From the NCBI GenBank assembly GCA_905221505.1, contig CAJNDL010000006.1, positions 1-63,159 on the forward strand: a DNA stretch of 63,159 nt. The letters are read 5' to 3'. Each line of letters starts with the position of its first letter. The stretch's first letter is position 1. The position numbers and the translations under genes are program-made. Below, piece after piece: positions 7,385-16,099 of this stretch. The notes below the pieces were generated by a model. It made no database searches. It was not told where the DNA came from and saw only the letters and a program-made list of their open reading frames with translations. Source of the DNA: a bacterium (GTDB lineage Bacteria > Bacillota > Bacilli > Lactobacillales > Streptococcaceae).

Positions 7385-7736
7385 TCTTGGATGTCTTTTT
7401 TCAAATAAAAAGATTGAACCATCTAATCAGACTGACACGCTAACTAATGTAGTTTTACAGTTATTTCATCAGAAATACAGTTCAGGTGCTGTAAGGAACG
7501 CTGCCGTCAACTATTCGGGTCTAGTGTATGAATCGTTTGGACTAGTTTCTTTATTTGATGATGTTGAAAAAATAGAAAAAGAAGAAAGGCTCCAATCAGC
7601 GATTGACAGCATACGAGATCAGTTTGGGTTCACTTCACTTTTAAAAGCCAATGCGCTTGAGTCAGCATCAAGAAGCATTGTTAGAAGCAAACTAATCGGA
7701 GGTCATTCTGCTGGTGGACTAGATGGTTTAAAATGA
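7385..7736 (+). pseudogene. 3' fragment of a umuC/uvrX-like Y-family DNA polymerase gene
   Basis: The last ~115 residues read like the C-terminus of UmuC-type proteins on Tn5252-family elements, including FGLVSLFDDVEK, FGFTSLLKA and the ending GGHSAGGLDGLK. The catalytic N-terminal two thirds are missing; upstream sequence loses similarity at about 7380 and no start with a ribosome site exists. It is a deletion relic of another mobile element next to the rpsI site. The next gene overlaps its stop in ATGA, as in the intact operon. Family recognition is from memory. Confidence 0.75.
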
Positions 7737-8095
7737 TTGATTGTTCCTAGTTGCCCTATCGGTCAGCCCGAGAATATCAAGACTCAGGTATGCAAAAATG
7801 GATGGGCTTCTTTTTATCTGAACATACCACGTCACTAGGATAAGAAAAATATCGTGTCGATCTAACCAGTGACTTGAACAGAACAGAAAAACTATTGTTA
7901 CTTTCTCAGCTTTATGTTGGGAATTTAAAGGGGCGCTTTATAGTCAAACAAAAAACTCAAAAAGTAATTCTGATTGGCGAAGTTAGAGAAATTTCAGCAA
8001 AAGAAGCCTCCCTAAAGACCAATGAAGGTTATCGACTGATTCAAGTGGAAGACTTCTTGAGCATCCAGTTATTAGAAGAGGTTACCTATGAGTAG
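7733..8095 (+). pseudogene. Broken umuC-operon partner gene (two in-frame stops)
   Basis: A 121-codon frame begins at the ATG overlapping the umuC stop and ends just after the next start, but has a TAG at codon 6 and a TAA at codon 37. Around them the protein is continuous: LPYRSAREYQDSGMQKWMG, FFLSEHTTSLG, then DLTSDLNRTEKLLLLSQLY to the end. The last 73 codons are open and might still be made from an internal start. It corresponds to the small gene following umuC in Tn5252-like elements (from memory); function unknown. Confidence 0.65.
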
Positions 8096-8375
8096 AAAAG
8101 AACTTTATGAGAATAAATTGCAGATGGATTATTTCTCAGAAGACTATATCCGATTTGAAGAAGACTTCCAGAAATACTCAGCAATGGACGTACCACTTAC
8201 TTTTCTGATTGATGATATCTTAAGGACTATGGCAATAAATCAGAAGAACTACTTCAAATTAAACAAAGAAAATGCTAAAGATGGACGGGATCATTATTTT
8301 TTCTTTAATGTAATCTTGAATGAGAATAAATTAACTAGGAGGTTTAAATATTTTAAAGTGGCGTTTTATATTTAG
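8088..8375 (+). CDS. Tn5252-like small protein following the umuC cluster, probably 3'-truncated
   Basis: 95 residues beginning MSRKELYENKLQMDYFSEDY, overlapping the previous frame by 8 bp as expected for an operon. The first ~65 residues look like a conserved protein of Tn5252-type elements. The end, about residues 66-95, is Phe- and Asn-rich and unlike it, so I suspect the normal C-terminus has been replaced. Its upstream partners are broken, so expression is doubtful. Confidence 0.45.
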   Translation: MSRKELYENKLQMDYFSEDYIRFEEDFQKYSAMDVPLTFLIDDILRTMAINQKNYFKLNKENAKDGRDHYFFFNVILNENKLTRRFKYFKVAFYI

Positions 8376-8396
8376 AAAGATTATAGTTTTAAAAAA

Positions 8397-8405
8397 TGAT
8401 ATAAT
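8397..8405 (+). promoter_or_regulatory. Extended -10 promoter for the restriction-modification operon
   Basis: TGATATAAT (8397-8405) is an extended -10 element located 37 bp before the ATG at 8443. No good -35 is seen, which extended -10 promoters tolerate. Confidence 0.5.
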
Positions 8406-8442
8406 ATAGCTTAAAGAGTTTATGAAGAAAAATGGAGGCAAC

Positions 8443-10287
8443 ATGGTTTTATCAAGAGTATTAACAGAAGATGAGGTTCGAGATGGTTATACTGATAAGT
8501 CTGGGACTCATAAGGGAGCAAAGCAATTATTAGAGTTTGATAAGGCAGAGAATGATGTGCAACAAGGAACAGGTCAATTGAAAACCTTTAAACAATTAGG
8601 GTTCTTAGGAAAAAAGAATAATCATAAACCTGATGGGTGGTATCTACCTAAAGATACATCGAAGGTTGCAATAATTCTAGAAACTAAATCTTCAGATAAA
8701 GATATAGAATCACAAAAAATTGTAGATGAGTTGTTGGAAAATGTGAGAATAGCAAATACAAAGTATCAGAGAGTTGTAGGGATACTCTATAACGGTATTA
8801 AGACTAAAGTGTATCTAAATGATGAGCTTCAAAAGAATGTTCCAGATACGCTTCAGTCAAAGGTCTATTATAAAGAGTTATATGAAGAAATTGAAATTGA
8901 TACACAAAAAATCTATTTAACAACTATGAAGATTAATAATCTTTTACATTTTAAATTTGGTTTAAATGATTATTACGATAGAATGGTCTTTACAGCTTGT
9001 GCGTTGGTATCAAAAAGATATGAAGCACCAATACAAAAAGGTATGTCATACTCGTTGCTACATTATACTATTCTAGATACACTTTCAAAATCGCTAGAAA
9101 AAGCAAAGAGACAGAATGAAAAATTATCGATTTTATTAGATACATACTCTAGGATTCAGATGAGTATCACTAATAACCAAGAGGCAATAGATTCTTTTAT
9201 TGAAAATGTTGAGACTATTTCAGAATTAATAAATTCTAAATATTGGAATGGTGAAGATGTTATGTCCATATTTTTCAATGAATTTAACCGTTATAAAGGA
9301 ACCGCAAAAAATGGGCAAGTATTTACACCAGATCATATTACATCGTTTATGTATAAACTATTAAATATTGATGCAAAAAAAGATCGGGTATTAGACGCTG
9401 CATGTGGTAGTGGTGCATTTTTAACTAAGGCTATGTCATATATGATCAAAGAAGTAGGTGGTCCTAATACCAAAGAAGCAGAGAAAATAATGTCGTCACA
9501 ATTGTATGGAATCGAAATAGACAAAAGAATTTTTTCATTGGCTTGTGCAAATATGTTAATACATAAGGATGGTAAAACTAATTTGGAACAGTTGGATTCC
9601 ACCTCTGAAGAAGCTGCTGAATGGATAAAAAATAAAAATATAACAAAAGTTCTAATGAACCCTCCTTATGAAAAAAAATATCATCCTGAGATTATTATAA
9701 AGAATGTACTTGATAATATTGAACCACACTCACAAGCGGCATTTTTGCTTCCGGATAAGAAGCTTGAAAAAATTTCGAAGAAGGCATTGAAGAGTATTTT
9801 AGACAACCATAAATTATTAAAAATCATTAAAGTACCAGAAAAAACCTTCGATGAAGGAGTAAGTACATCAATATTCATTTTTGAAAGCAGTAGAGCACAG
9901 AATGATGAAGAAATATTCACTTGTTATATTAAAGAAGATGGCTTAGAGAGGGTGAAAAATCAGGGAAGACAGGATATAAATAAGAAATGGCCATCAATTG
10001 AAAAAAAATGGTTGAACATTATTAAAAAACAAAGTGGTGATGAGAGTATTAAGTGGATAAAGCCGAGTAAAAATGTTAGTTACCAAAAAGATCAAAAGCC
10101 ATTTGAAATTAGAGAAGAAGATCTATTGAGGACAATGGTGAACTATCTGATATTCCAAGAAAAAATAGATTTGAAAGACTTGAAAGAAAAAATTTCTGAT
10201 AATATTATTTATTTAAGTCAAATAAGAAAATCTGCTAAATCATCTAAAATAACAATAAATATAGAGGAAGAAAGTCATGAAGATTGA
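8443..10287 (+). CDS. Bifunctional restriction endonuclease / N6-adenine methyltransferase subunit (BcgI A-like)
   Basis: 614 residues from the ATG at 8443, which has GGAGG 6 nt upstream. The N-terminus carries a PD-(D/E)XK-like site: D64 in KPDGW and E80-T-K82 in ILETKSS. The middle and C-terminus form a gamma-class adenine methyltransferase with the SAM motif DAACGSGAF at 318-326 and the catalytic NPPY at 406-409. Nuclease and methylase in one chain, with a separate specificity gene overlapping downstream, is the layout of BcgI-type (type IIB) systems; BcgI A has similar length. A type I HsdM is less likely because no HsdR follows and because of the N-terminal nuclease motif. Confidence 0.75.
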   Translation: MVLSRVLTEDEVRDGYTDKSGTHKGAKQLLEFDKAENDVQQGTGQLKTFKQLGFLGKKNNHKPDGWYLPKDTSKVAIILETKSSDKDIESQKIVDELLENVRIANTKYQRVVGILYNGIKTKVYLNDELQKNVPDTLQSKVYYKELYEEIEIDTQKIYLTTMKINNLLHFKFGLNDYYDRMVFTACALVSKRYEAPIQKGMSYSLLHYTILDTLSKSLEKAKRQNEKLSILLDTYSRIQMSITNNQEAIDSFIENVETISELINSKYWNGEDVMSIFFNEFNRYKGTAKNGQVFTPDHITSFMYKLLNIDAKKDRVLDAACGSGAFLTKAMSYMIKEVGGPNTKEAEKIMSSQLYGIEIDKRIFSLACANMLIHKDGKTNLEQLDSTSEEAAEWIKNKNITKVLMNPPYEKKYHPEIIIKNVLDNIEPHSQAAFLLPDKKLEKISKKALKSILDNHKLLKIIKVPEKTFDEGVSTSIFIFESSRAQNDEEIFTCYIKEDGLERVKNQGRQDINKKWPSIEKKWLNIIKKQSGDESIKWIKPSKNVSYQKDQKPFEIREEDLLRTMVNYLIFQEKIDLKDLKEKISDNIIYLSQIRKSAKSSKITINIEEESHED

Positions 10288-10849
10288 TAGTACAGACTGG
10301 TTTGAGTTTCAAATATCAAAATTATTTAAGAAAGAATCACCGAGTGCTAGAAAGATAACTCAATATACTGAAGGAAAAGTTCCTTATGTTTCATCAAGTG
10401 CAATCAATAATGGTGTTGTTTCTTATTTGCAACCCCAAAATGATGAAGATATTGAGAAAGGAAATTGTTTAACAGTCAGTCCATTAGATGGCACAACTTT
10501 CTATCAGGAAAAAGACTTTTTAGGTCGAGGTGGAGCTGGCTCTGCAATATCATTATTATATAATGATAACCTTAACAAGTATAACGCATTGTTTATAGCT
10601 ACTGTAATAAAATTAGCTTCAGATCGGTTTGACTATAATGATGCTTTGACAGGGCAAAATTTAGAAAATTTAAAAATAAAATTACCTATTTTACGAAAAA
10701 AAGATGGAACACCGATTATAGATTCTAATAAAGAATTTGATGAGTCGGGTCATATTCCTGATTGGAAACTTATGGAAAAAACAATGAAAAAAATGGAAAA
10801 ACAAGCTCAAAAAAAAATAAATATATTAAACTCCCTAAGTACAGATTAG
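10277..10849 (+). CDS. Half-size specificity (S) subunit of the restriction-modification system
   Basis: 190 residues, overlapping the preceding gene by 11 bp, so the two are translationally coupled. The protein looks like a single target-recognition domain: VPYVSSSAINNGVV, FLGRGGAGSAISLLY and DALTGQNLENLKIKLP are typical of type I/IIB S subunits. It ends in a helix rich in Lys, Met and Gln. Usual S subunits have two such domains (about 340-400 residues), so this one must dimerise or be truncated. The reading frame has no sign of decay. Confidence 0.75.
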   Translation: MKIDSTDWFEFQISKLFKKESPSARKITQYTEGKVPYVSSSAINNGVVSYLQPQNDEDIEKGNCLTVSPLDGTTFYQEKDFLGRGGAGSAISLLYNDNLNKYNALFIATVIKLASDRFDYNDALTGQNLENLKIKLPILRKKDGTPIIDSNKEFDESGHIPDWKLMEKTMKKMEKQAQKKINILNSLSTD

Positions 10850-10938
10850 TCTAGTATTACTTTTATTTGTGATTGTTCTTGTTAAAAATATAGAACTTTA
10901 TGATTTCCTATATATAATTATTATAGCTTTTTAACTTT

Positions 10939-11136
10939 TTAGAACACTTCCTCCCTATCCAAGTTCGGATAGGGTTTTTCATCGTTTAAAACTAGTTTTA
11001 GTATCTCGACGCTTTCCTTCAGATGGAGGAGTTCTATTTTTCTTCTACGATCATCAGCATTATTTTATATATTCTCACAAAGTCGTTTGATGTGCCATAA
11101 GGATTTTTGAATGTCATTTTCTTTTAAATTTTTCAT
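10939..11136 (-). pseudogene. Small gene with an in-frame stop
   Basis: An ATG (complement 11134-11136) with AGGAG upstream begins a 66-codon frame interrupted by TAA at codon 24. The parts read MKNLKENDIQKSLWHIKRLC and, after the stop, NNADDRRRKIELLHLKESVE, which look like one helical protein. The codons after the stop keep normal use, so the mutation is recent. Function unknown. Confidence 0.45.
10953..10979 (+). terminator. Terminator of the restriction-modification operon
   Basis: CCCTATCC (10953-10960) pairs with GGATAGGG (10967-10974), followed by a T run. It lies 100 bp past the S-subunit stop, inside the 3' end of the reverse-strand pseudogene. Confidence 0.75.
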
Positions 11137-11264
11137 ACTCCTATCTTATCAGATGAATTTTCTAAAATAGTGTTAATTTCCTCAAATGATCTAAATACAG
11201 CCTAAAAAGTAATAAGAAATAAATAAAATTCAACCTTCAAACTTATTTTTAGAGAGATAACAAA

Positions 11265-11286
11265 AAACGCTTCAATCAAAGCGTTT
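11265..11286 (-). terminator. Terminator of the lipoprotein pseudogene
   Basis: AAACGCTT and AAGCGTTT form an 8-bp stem; on the minus strand it is followed by a T run. It lies 36 bp downstream of the stop of the reverse-strand gene. Confidence 0.7.
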
Positions 11287-11321
11287 GTAATGTATAAAGA
11301 ATAATGAATAGTTTGAGAGTT

Positions 11322-11684
11322 TTACTTATCTTCATATTTCTTCAGGGCTTCTTTATATGCTTCTCTGTCCTTTTTATAATAGTCTTGCTTCGTTCCTGAA
11401 ATATCTACAGTGAATACACCATCCTTGAAGGTATAATTCTCTTTTCGGTTTATGATATTAGAGCCAGTCAGTTCGATTGTTGCACTATCTTTATCAATTG
11501 TAAAGGTGTCGGCCCCTCCTTTGTTGCTATTTCCTTTGTTACTTGAAATGGTAAAGGCAACTTCATTTCTACTCTCGTTTATTCAACGGTATTCGCCATC
11601 TAAAGAATTGCTTGATTGGTTAGAACATGCAATTAATAAAATTGTAAATAGAGACACTAAAAGTAATGTGATAAATCTTTTCAT
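11322..11684 (-). pseudogene. Small lipoprotein gene with a premature TGA
   Basis: A 121-codon frame starts MKRFITLLLVSLFTILLIAC, a lipoprotein signal with the cysteine at residue 20. Codon 34 is TGA where a tryptophan codon (TGG) would fit, in the context GEYR-stop-INESRNE. The rest is open to a lysine-rich end (KEALKKYEDK). It appears to be a conserved small streptococcal lipoprotein inactivated by one base change. Streptococci do not read TGA as Trp, so only a 33-residue product is expected. Confidence 0.7.
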
Positions 11685-12066
11685 TTACATACTTTTTATT
11701 TCTATATTATATTAAAGAAGCATTACATAAGTAAGACAGTAATTTTTTAGGTTGATCTATTTCTTTCGGGAAAATCATTATTTTTCGGAAAGTCAAAATG
11801 TTGTTATTTGTGATATACTTATACTGAGCTTATATCTTTTGGATGTCCCAGGATCATGAACATTCTAATGTTTTATTTAGACACTATCGAACTCCAAGGA
11901 GGATGAATTTCAGTGGACTTTCCCAAATATTCATATCAACTCTAGCTGATAAGAGAAATCGAATCTCAAGGAAGTCCTTGAACTACAAAACTCTGTATCA
12001 ATTTTAAATGAGCCAGGTGAAATTTCTAGCTTAATTTGACAAACTATGAAAAATAAAGGAATAGTA
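11685..12066. other. Gene-free stretch before the five-gene cassette
   Basis: AT-rich DNA with many stops in all frames. Possible scraps of old genes are present (for example an AAGGAGG at 11896-11902 followed by an ATG that soon stops). I see no convincing promoter, repeat or RNA. The ribosome site for the next gene is AAAGGAA at 12054-12060. Confidence 0.35.
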
Positions 12067-12810
12067 ATGAAACTAATTTATAGAACAAAAATTCATAGAC
12101 CCAATAAATACGAACGCTTTCACAATGAATATTATCAAAAGGGAGATATCATTGAAAAATATACCATTTCTAGCACACGAGTACCAGGTCGTCTAGAAAA
12201 AGGTGAAACCAGAAGAAATGATTGTAAATATTTGAGCGAGTCTTGGCATATACAAGATCCTAATATGCCACAATGGCTAAAACAATATATAGGCAATACA
12301 TCAGAAACTCATATTGAAGACCTGATAAATGAATTACAGACAAATGGATATCGTGTGCATACATGTGATGATAAGCCTTTACTTATCTTTAAAGACAATA
12401 TTGTTAAAGTTTTTATTGATCAGGTATGGATAGATATTATACCTTTGATAAAATTATATTATAATAGGAAAAAAGTATCAGACAAATTACTCGAGCAGTT
12501 TGAAAAAGATTGGCTTGATCTTAATGTCTCTTATCAACAACTATTAGATAAGCAAGAGGAAGTGAACTTACTCAAAAAAAACGAGAAATACGATAAATTT
12601 TATCAAAGATACTATGAATCCTACAACTCAGAAAAAGCAGCTGATGAAATAAATAGGTTTTTATTAGGTATTATTTCTAATACAAAGGGTACTGAGAAGG
12701 AATATTTTTTACAATTACTGGAGAAGGTTCAAAAGCAAGATTTAACGCGTGAACTTTATGCTGATACCTTAGCAACTATATTTACTCGGGAAAGATCTAA
12801 GATTCACTAA
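12067..12810 (+). CDS. Cassette protein A, uncharacterised (paralogue of the 16100 gene)
   Basis: 247 residues from the ATG at 12067; AAAGGAA precedes it by 6 bp, better than the ATG at 12046. The start resembles the protein at 16100: IYRTK-(N)-KYERFHNEYYQKGDIIEKY versus IYRTR-(N)-KYEKYWNEYIQEGDEIIKY, and both continue with a W-containing segment and a charged helical C-terminus of similar length. No signal peptide, membrane segment or known catalytic motif is visible. Its place beside an AAA+ ATPase and a WYL regulator suggests a shared, perhaps defensive, role. Function unknown. Confidence 0.65.
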   Translation: MKLIYRTKIHRPNKYERFHNEYYQKGDIIEKYTISSTRVPGRLEKGETRRNDCKYLSESWHIQDPNMPQWLKQYIGNTSETHIEDLINELQTNGYRVHTCDDKPLLIFKDNIVKVFIDQVWIDIIPLIKLYYNRKKVSDKLLEQFEKDWLDLNVSYQQLLDKQEEVNLLKKNEKYDKFYQRYYESYNSEKAADEINRFLLGIISNTKGTEKEYFLQLLEKVQKQDLTRELYADTLATIFTRERSKIH

Positions 12811-13002
12811 AATAGTGTATCTCTATTTTAGGTATATATACTGTCGTCACTCCTAAATGATTGTTTCTTATACAAATTGGTAAACTAAACAATAAGTCTT
12901 ACATTTGTTATTTATTTTTAGCTGACAATTGACAAGGATTATATTAGTTATTTGTTAAACAAATAAAAGACTTCTCTTAAAAAAATTTTTCTTAGCACTA
13001 TT

Positions 13003-13031
13003 GAGTGGACATGATTTGTCCACTCTTTTTT
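13003..13031 (+). terminator. Strong intrinsic terminator between cassette protein A and the ATPase
   Basis: GAGTGGACA (13003-13011) and TGTCCACTC (13017-13025) form a perfect 9-bp stem with a 5-nt loop, then TTTTTTT. It ends only 38 bp before the TTG start of the ATPase gene. Either it closes the transcript of the previous gene or it works as an attenuator for the ATPase. Confidence 0.8.
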
Positions 13032-13068
13032 GTAAACTTGAATTATCAATAAAAAGAGGTGAAATTAA

Positions 13069-14934
13069 TTGCATTATTATCAAGTCGAGTTTAAGAATCC
13101 TGATGATTTCTTAAAAACTCAATCAGAAGATTTTATTAAGACTAATCGTTTATTACTATTAAAAGAGGATGAAGATTATTACCTTATTTCTCAAGAAAAT
13201 TACAATGATCAAGAAATTATGGGGAAAATAAAGGATTTTTTTGATTATGAGTTTACATTAAATAAAGTTAAAACTTTAACAGAAAGTGATTTTATAAAGA
13301 AACTTGAAACAAGTGATAGAAGAGAGTTAGTGAAATTCTTACTAAGTGCAAGTAAAGAGACACTGTCTCATCAGCTAAAGCCTCATTTGGAGAAGTTGGA
13401 AGAATTGAAAAATATTTGTGGTCTCATAGATTTTAAGAATGCCGTCCAAGAGCTAATTACATATCTTTCATTTCAAGAAAAAATAAATAATAAAGAACAA
13501 CAGCAACACTTTTATATTTTTACTGGTGAGAGGGGATCTGGCCGTAAGTTTGCGATCAAGTTTCTAGAGTCTCTCTTTGGAATGAATGCGATATTTGTTA
13601 ATTGCAATCAATATTTTGTTCCTAAAATGGGTGAAAAAGATTTCTCTGTATTAGTTGATTTTCTTTCGGCAAGATCAAAAACAAAATCGGATGTTTTTGA
13701 TAATTTTCGGCAAAAGAAGGGGAATTCCTTTAATATTATTATTTCTAGAAGCATTCAAGAGGCAGAAACTATTAGAAAAGAGCTACTTGAGGATTTTAAT
13801 AAAGTTTCAATTGTTAATTTTCCGCAGTATGATGAATCAGAGCTTAAAGGGATCTGTATTCAAATGTTAAATCAAAAAGGTGTTCAATTGAGTAACGAAG
13901 ATTTTGAACGATTAGTAGCTAAAAATCACATGCTAAAGGATGCTAAAGACGTTCGCCTTTTTGTTCAAGAGATTGTGGAATTTGCAGTGCAAAATAATTA
14001 TGATCCTTCAGAAAAAAATGAATTAAATCTCGAAGGATTTATTATCCCAAATGAATCTTCAGTTGAAGATGAAGAAAATGCAGAGAAAAAGTTGAGTGAA
14101 TTAATTGGTTTAGAAGAAGTGAAAATAGTCTTAAACCAGCAGTTGGCATATAGTCAAGTTTCTGCAATGCGTCAGGATCATGGTTTTAGTAACGAAGTAT
14201 TAAATCGTCATCTTGTTTTTTCCGGAAATCCTGGTACTGGAAAAACAGTAGTTGCTAGACTTTTTTCAGAAATTTTATACAACAATAAGATAATTCAAGA
14301 GAATAAGTTAGTGGAAGTAGGTAGGACGGAATTAGTTGGTGAATATGTTGGTCAAACTGCTCCAAAAGTAAAAAGAGTTTTTGATGATGCAATAGGGGGA
14401 GTACTCTTTATAGACGAGGCCTATAGTCTTATTCCTAGTAGTGAAAGAGATTTTGGACATGAAGCTATTTCAGCGATCATACAAGAAATGGAAAATCGTC
14501 GGGATGAGGTTTTGGTTATTTTTGCTGGTTATGAAGAATTGATGGCCCAATTCATTGAAACTAATCCAGGATTATCCTCTAGAATCTCCAGAGAAATAAA
14601 ATTTTTTGATTATACAATTGATCAACTAATTGCTATTTTAGAATTGATGATAAATAAAAGACATTATCAATTAACTGACGATTGTAAGATGGTACTGCTT
14701 CATCATTTTTCAGAAGTTGTAAATTGTAACAATTTTGGAAATGCGAGATACGTCCGAAAATTAGTAGATGAGATTATCTTCTGTCAAGCACAACGAGTGA
14801 TTGAAGGTGATAAGATTCAGTTAGAAGATGAAAACTTTTTAAATCAAATTACATTGATAGATATTAAAAAGGCACTTGTAGCTCTTGAAGCAAAATCATC
14901 AAAATCAATATCGTTGATAGGATTTGGAAGGTAG
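13069..14934 (+). CDS. CbbX/CbxX-like AAA+ ATPase with a degenerate first module
   Basis: 621 residues, starting at a TTG with GAGGTG 7 nt upstream. Two AAA modules follow an N-terminal domain of about 110 residues. The first has GERGSGRK at 153-160, lacking the Thr/Ser after Lys, so it probably does not hydrolyse ATP. The second is intact: Walker A GNPGTGKT (386-393), Walker B VLFIDEA (445-451) and an arginine-rich stretch near GLSSRISREI. The second module resembles CbbX/SpoVK proteins, which remodel other proteins. Here the partners are likely the A-type proteins. The N-terminal domain is unfamiliar. Confidence 0.75.
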   Translation: MHYYQVEFKNPDDFLKTQSEDFIKTNRLLLLKEDEDYYLISQENYNDQEIMGKIKDFFDYEFTLNKVKTLTESDFIKKLETSDRRELVKFLLSASKETLSHQLKPHLEKLEELKNICGLIDFKNAVQELITYLSFQEKINNKEQQQHFYIFTGERGSGRKFAIKFLESLFGMNAIFVNCNQYFVPKMGEKDFSVLVDFLSARSKTKSDVFDNFRQKKGNSFNIIISRSIQEAETIRKELLEDFNKVSIVNFPQYDESELKGICIQMLNQKGVQLSNEDFERLVAKNHMLKDAKDVRLFVQEIVEFAVQNNYDPSEKNELNLEGFIIPNESSVEDEENAEKKLSELIGLEEVKIVLNQQLAYSQVSAMRQDHGFSNEVLNRHLVFSGNPGTGKTVVARLFSEILYNNKIIQENKLVEVGRTELVGEYVGQTAPKVKRVFDDAIGGVLFIDEAYSLIPSSERDFGHEAISAIIQEMENRRDEVLVIFAGYEELMAQFIETNPGLSSRISREIKFFDYTIDQLIAILELMINKRHYQLTDDCKMVLLHHFSEVVNCNNFGNARYVRKLVDEIIFCQAQRVIEGDKIQLEDENFLNQITLIDIKKALVALEAKSSKSISLIGFGR

Positions 14935-15017
14935 AAAAAACTATAGTAGGCTTTAAAAGAAGAAATCGGTATTTAAAAAAGAGTACGATCAGTAAAAGAT
15001 TTGAACTAAGAAATTGA

Positions 15018-15047
15018 TTGAATCTGAACCATTGGAAATGCTATAAT
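15018..15047 (+). promoter_or_regulatory. Promoter for the WYL regulator
   Basis: TTGAAT (15018-15023), 18 bp, then TATAAT (15042-15047) preceded by TGC, an extended -10. It gives a leader of about 17 nt before the ATG at 15071. Confidence 0.6.
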
Positions 15048-15070
15048 GTTGATAAAGGATTTAGAATTAT

Positions 15071-16021
15071 ATGAACGACCAAGAACGCTTATTAACTATA
15101 TTTTTACGCTTACAGTCTGGTGCGCATTTATCTAAGACTCAGCTTGCAGATGAATTTGGTGTTAGTGAAAAAACTATACAACGAGATTTTTCTCTCTTGT
15201 CTGGTTTCTTAGATACACAACCAATGGTTGCAGCAGAGCTTGCTTATGATGCCAAGCACCATACGAAATACCTAAAAGGGAAATCTTTATTTAATAAAAA
15301 GGATATTCTTATAATTTCAAAAATTTTACTAGAAAATCGTTCTTTGAATAAGGAAGAAAACAAGGCTTTACTTGATAGTTTATTGGCACTTATTTCAAAA
15401 GATGAGCAAAAAGAAGTTTCTAGTATTATTGCAAGTGAGTTACTAAATTATGCACCATTATCAGACACTCAAAATCGTATTGATAAGATTTGGGAATGGT
15501 CTGAAATGATTCGTAAGGAATTGGTACTAGATATTGAATATCAATCTCCCTATAATACTAAAAAGCACCATACAATTTTCCCGGTATCGCTTTATTATGA
15601 TACTCATTACTTTTACATAGTAGCTTATAATTTAGTTTTTGATTCATATATGACCTTGAAACTAGATAGAATTCTTAGTTGGGTAGAATCTAAAGAAAAG
15701 AAACCTTCTCTCTCATATGGAAGAAAATTTCGTGATGGAGACATTCGTAATAAACGTGTAGATCCATTCATAGGAAAAGAGTTAAAGATCAGAGTCCTAT
15801 TCGTCAATGATCCAGCAGTTGTTGTTGATCAATTCTCAACAGCAAAAATAATTGAAAAAACGTCAACTGGTAATATTATTGAGTTTGTGAGTCAAGATAC
15901 ACCAGGGTTAAAGAGGTGGTTATTGAGTCAAGCAGAATCCTTAAGGGTATTGTCGCCACAGTCGTTAATCGATGATATGAAGATTCTTATTAAGAGAATG
16001 GAAGAAAATTATATTGATTAA
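15071..16021 (+). CDS. WYL-domain transcriptional regulator with DeoR-like HTH
   Basis: 316 residues. The N-terminus (about 5-60) is a winged helix with the pattern LSKTQLADEFGVSEKTIQRD. The middle (about 145-230) is a WYL-type domain, seen in ELVLDIEYQSPYN, HTIFPVSLYYDTHYFYIVAYN and LDRILSW, and the C-terminal extension (WCX-like) follows. WYL domains bind nucleic acid or nucleotide signals and often regulate defence genes. It has its own promoter, so it may repress or activate the flanking cassette. Confidence 0.85.
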   Translation: MNDQERLLTIFLRLQSGAHLSKTQLADEFGVSEKTIQRDFSLLSGFLDTQPMVAAELAYDAKHHTKYLKGKSLFNKKDILIISKILLENRSLNKEENKALLDSLLALISKDEQKEVSSIIASELLNYAPLSDTQNRIDKIWEWSEMIRKELVLDIEYQSPYNTKKHHTIFPVSLYYDTHYFYIVAYNLVFDSYMTLKLDRILSWVESKEKKPSLSYGRKFRDGDIRNKRVDPFIGKELKIRVLFVNDPAVVVDQFSTAKIIEKTSTGNIIEFVSQDTPGLKRWLLSQAESLRVLSPQSLIDDMKILIKRMEENYID

Positions 16022-16099
16022 ATATTTAATGGCAAATGAGAGAAATTTTTGTTTGCTTAAAAAGGATACTATGAATTTCATAAACTAAAGGAGTAAAAA

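Noticed and set aside
8443..10849. Type I restriction system (HsdM/HsdS)
   Set aside because: No HsdR gene is nearby, the S protein is half-length and the methylase has a nuclease-like N-terminus, so a BcgI-like system fits better.
11452..11715. Forward 87-codon frame
   Set aside because: It is antisense to the small lipoprotein pseudogene on the minus strand, whose signal peptide and lipobox are clear.
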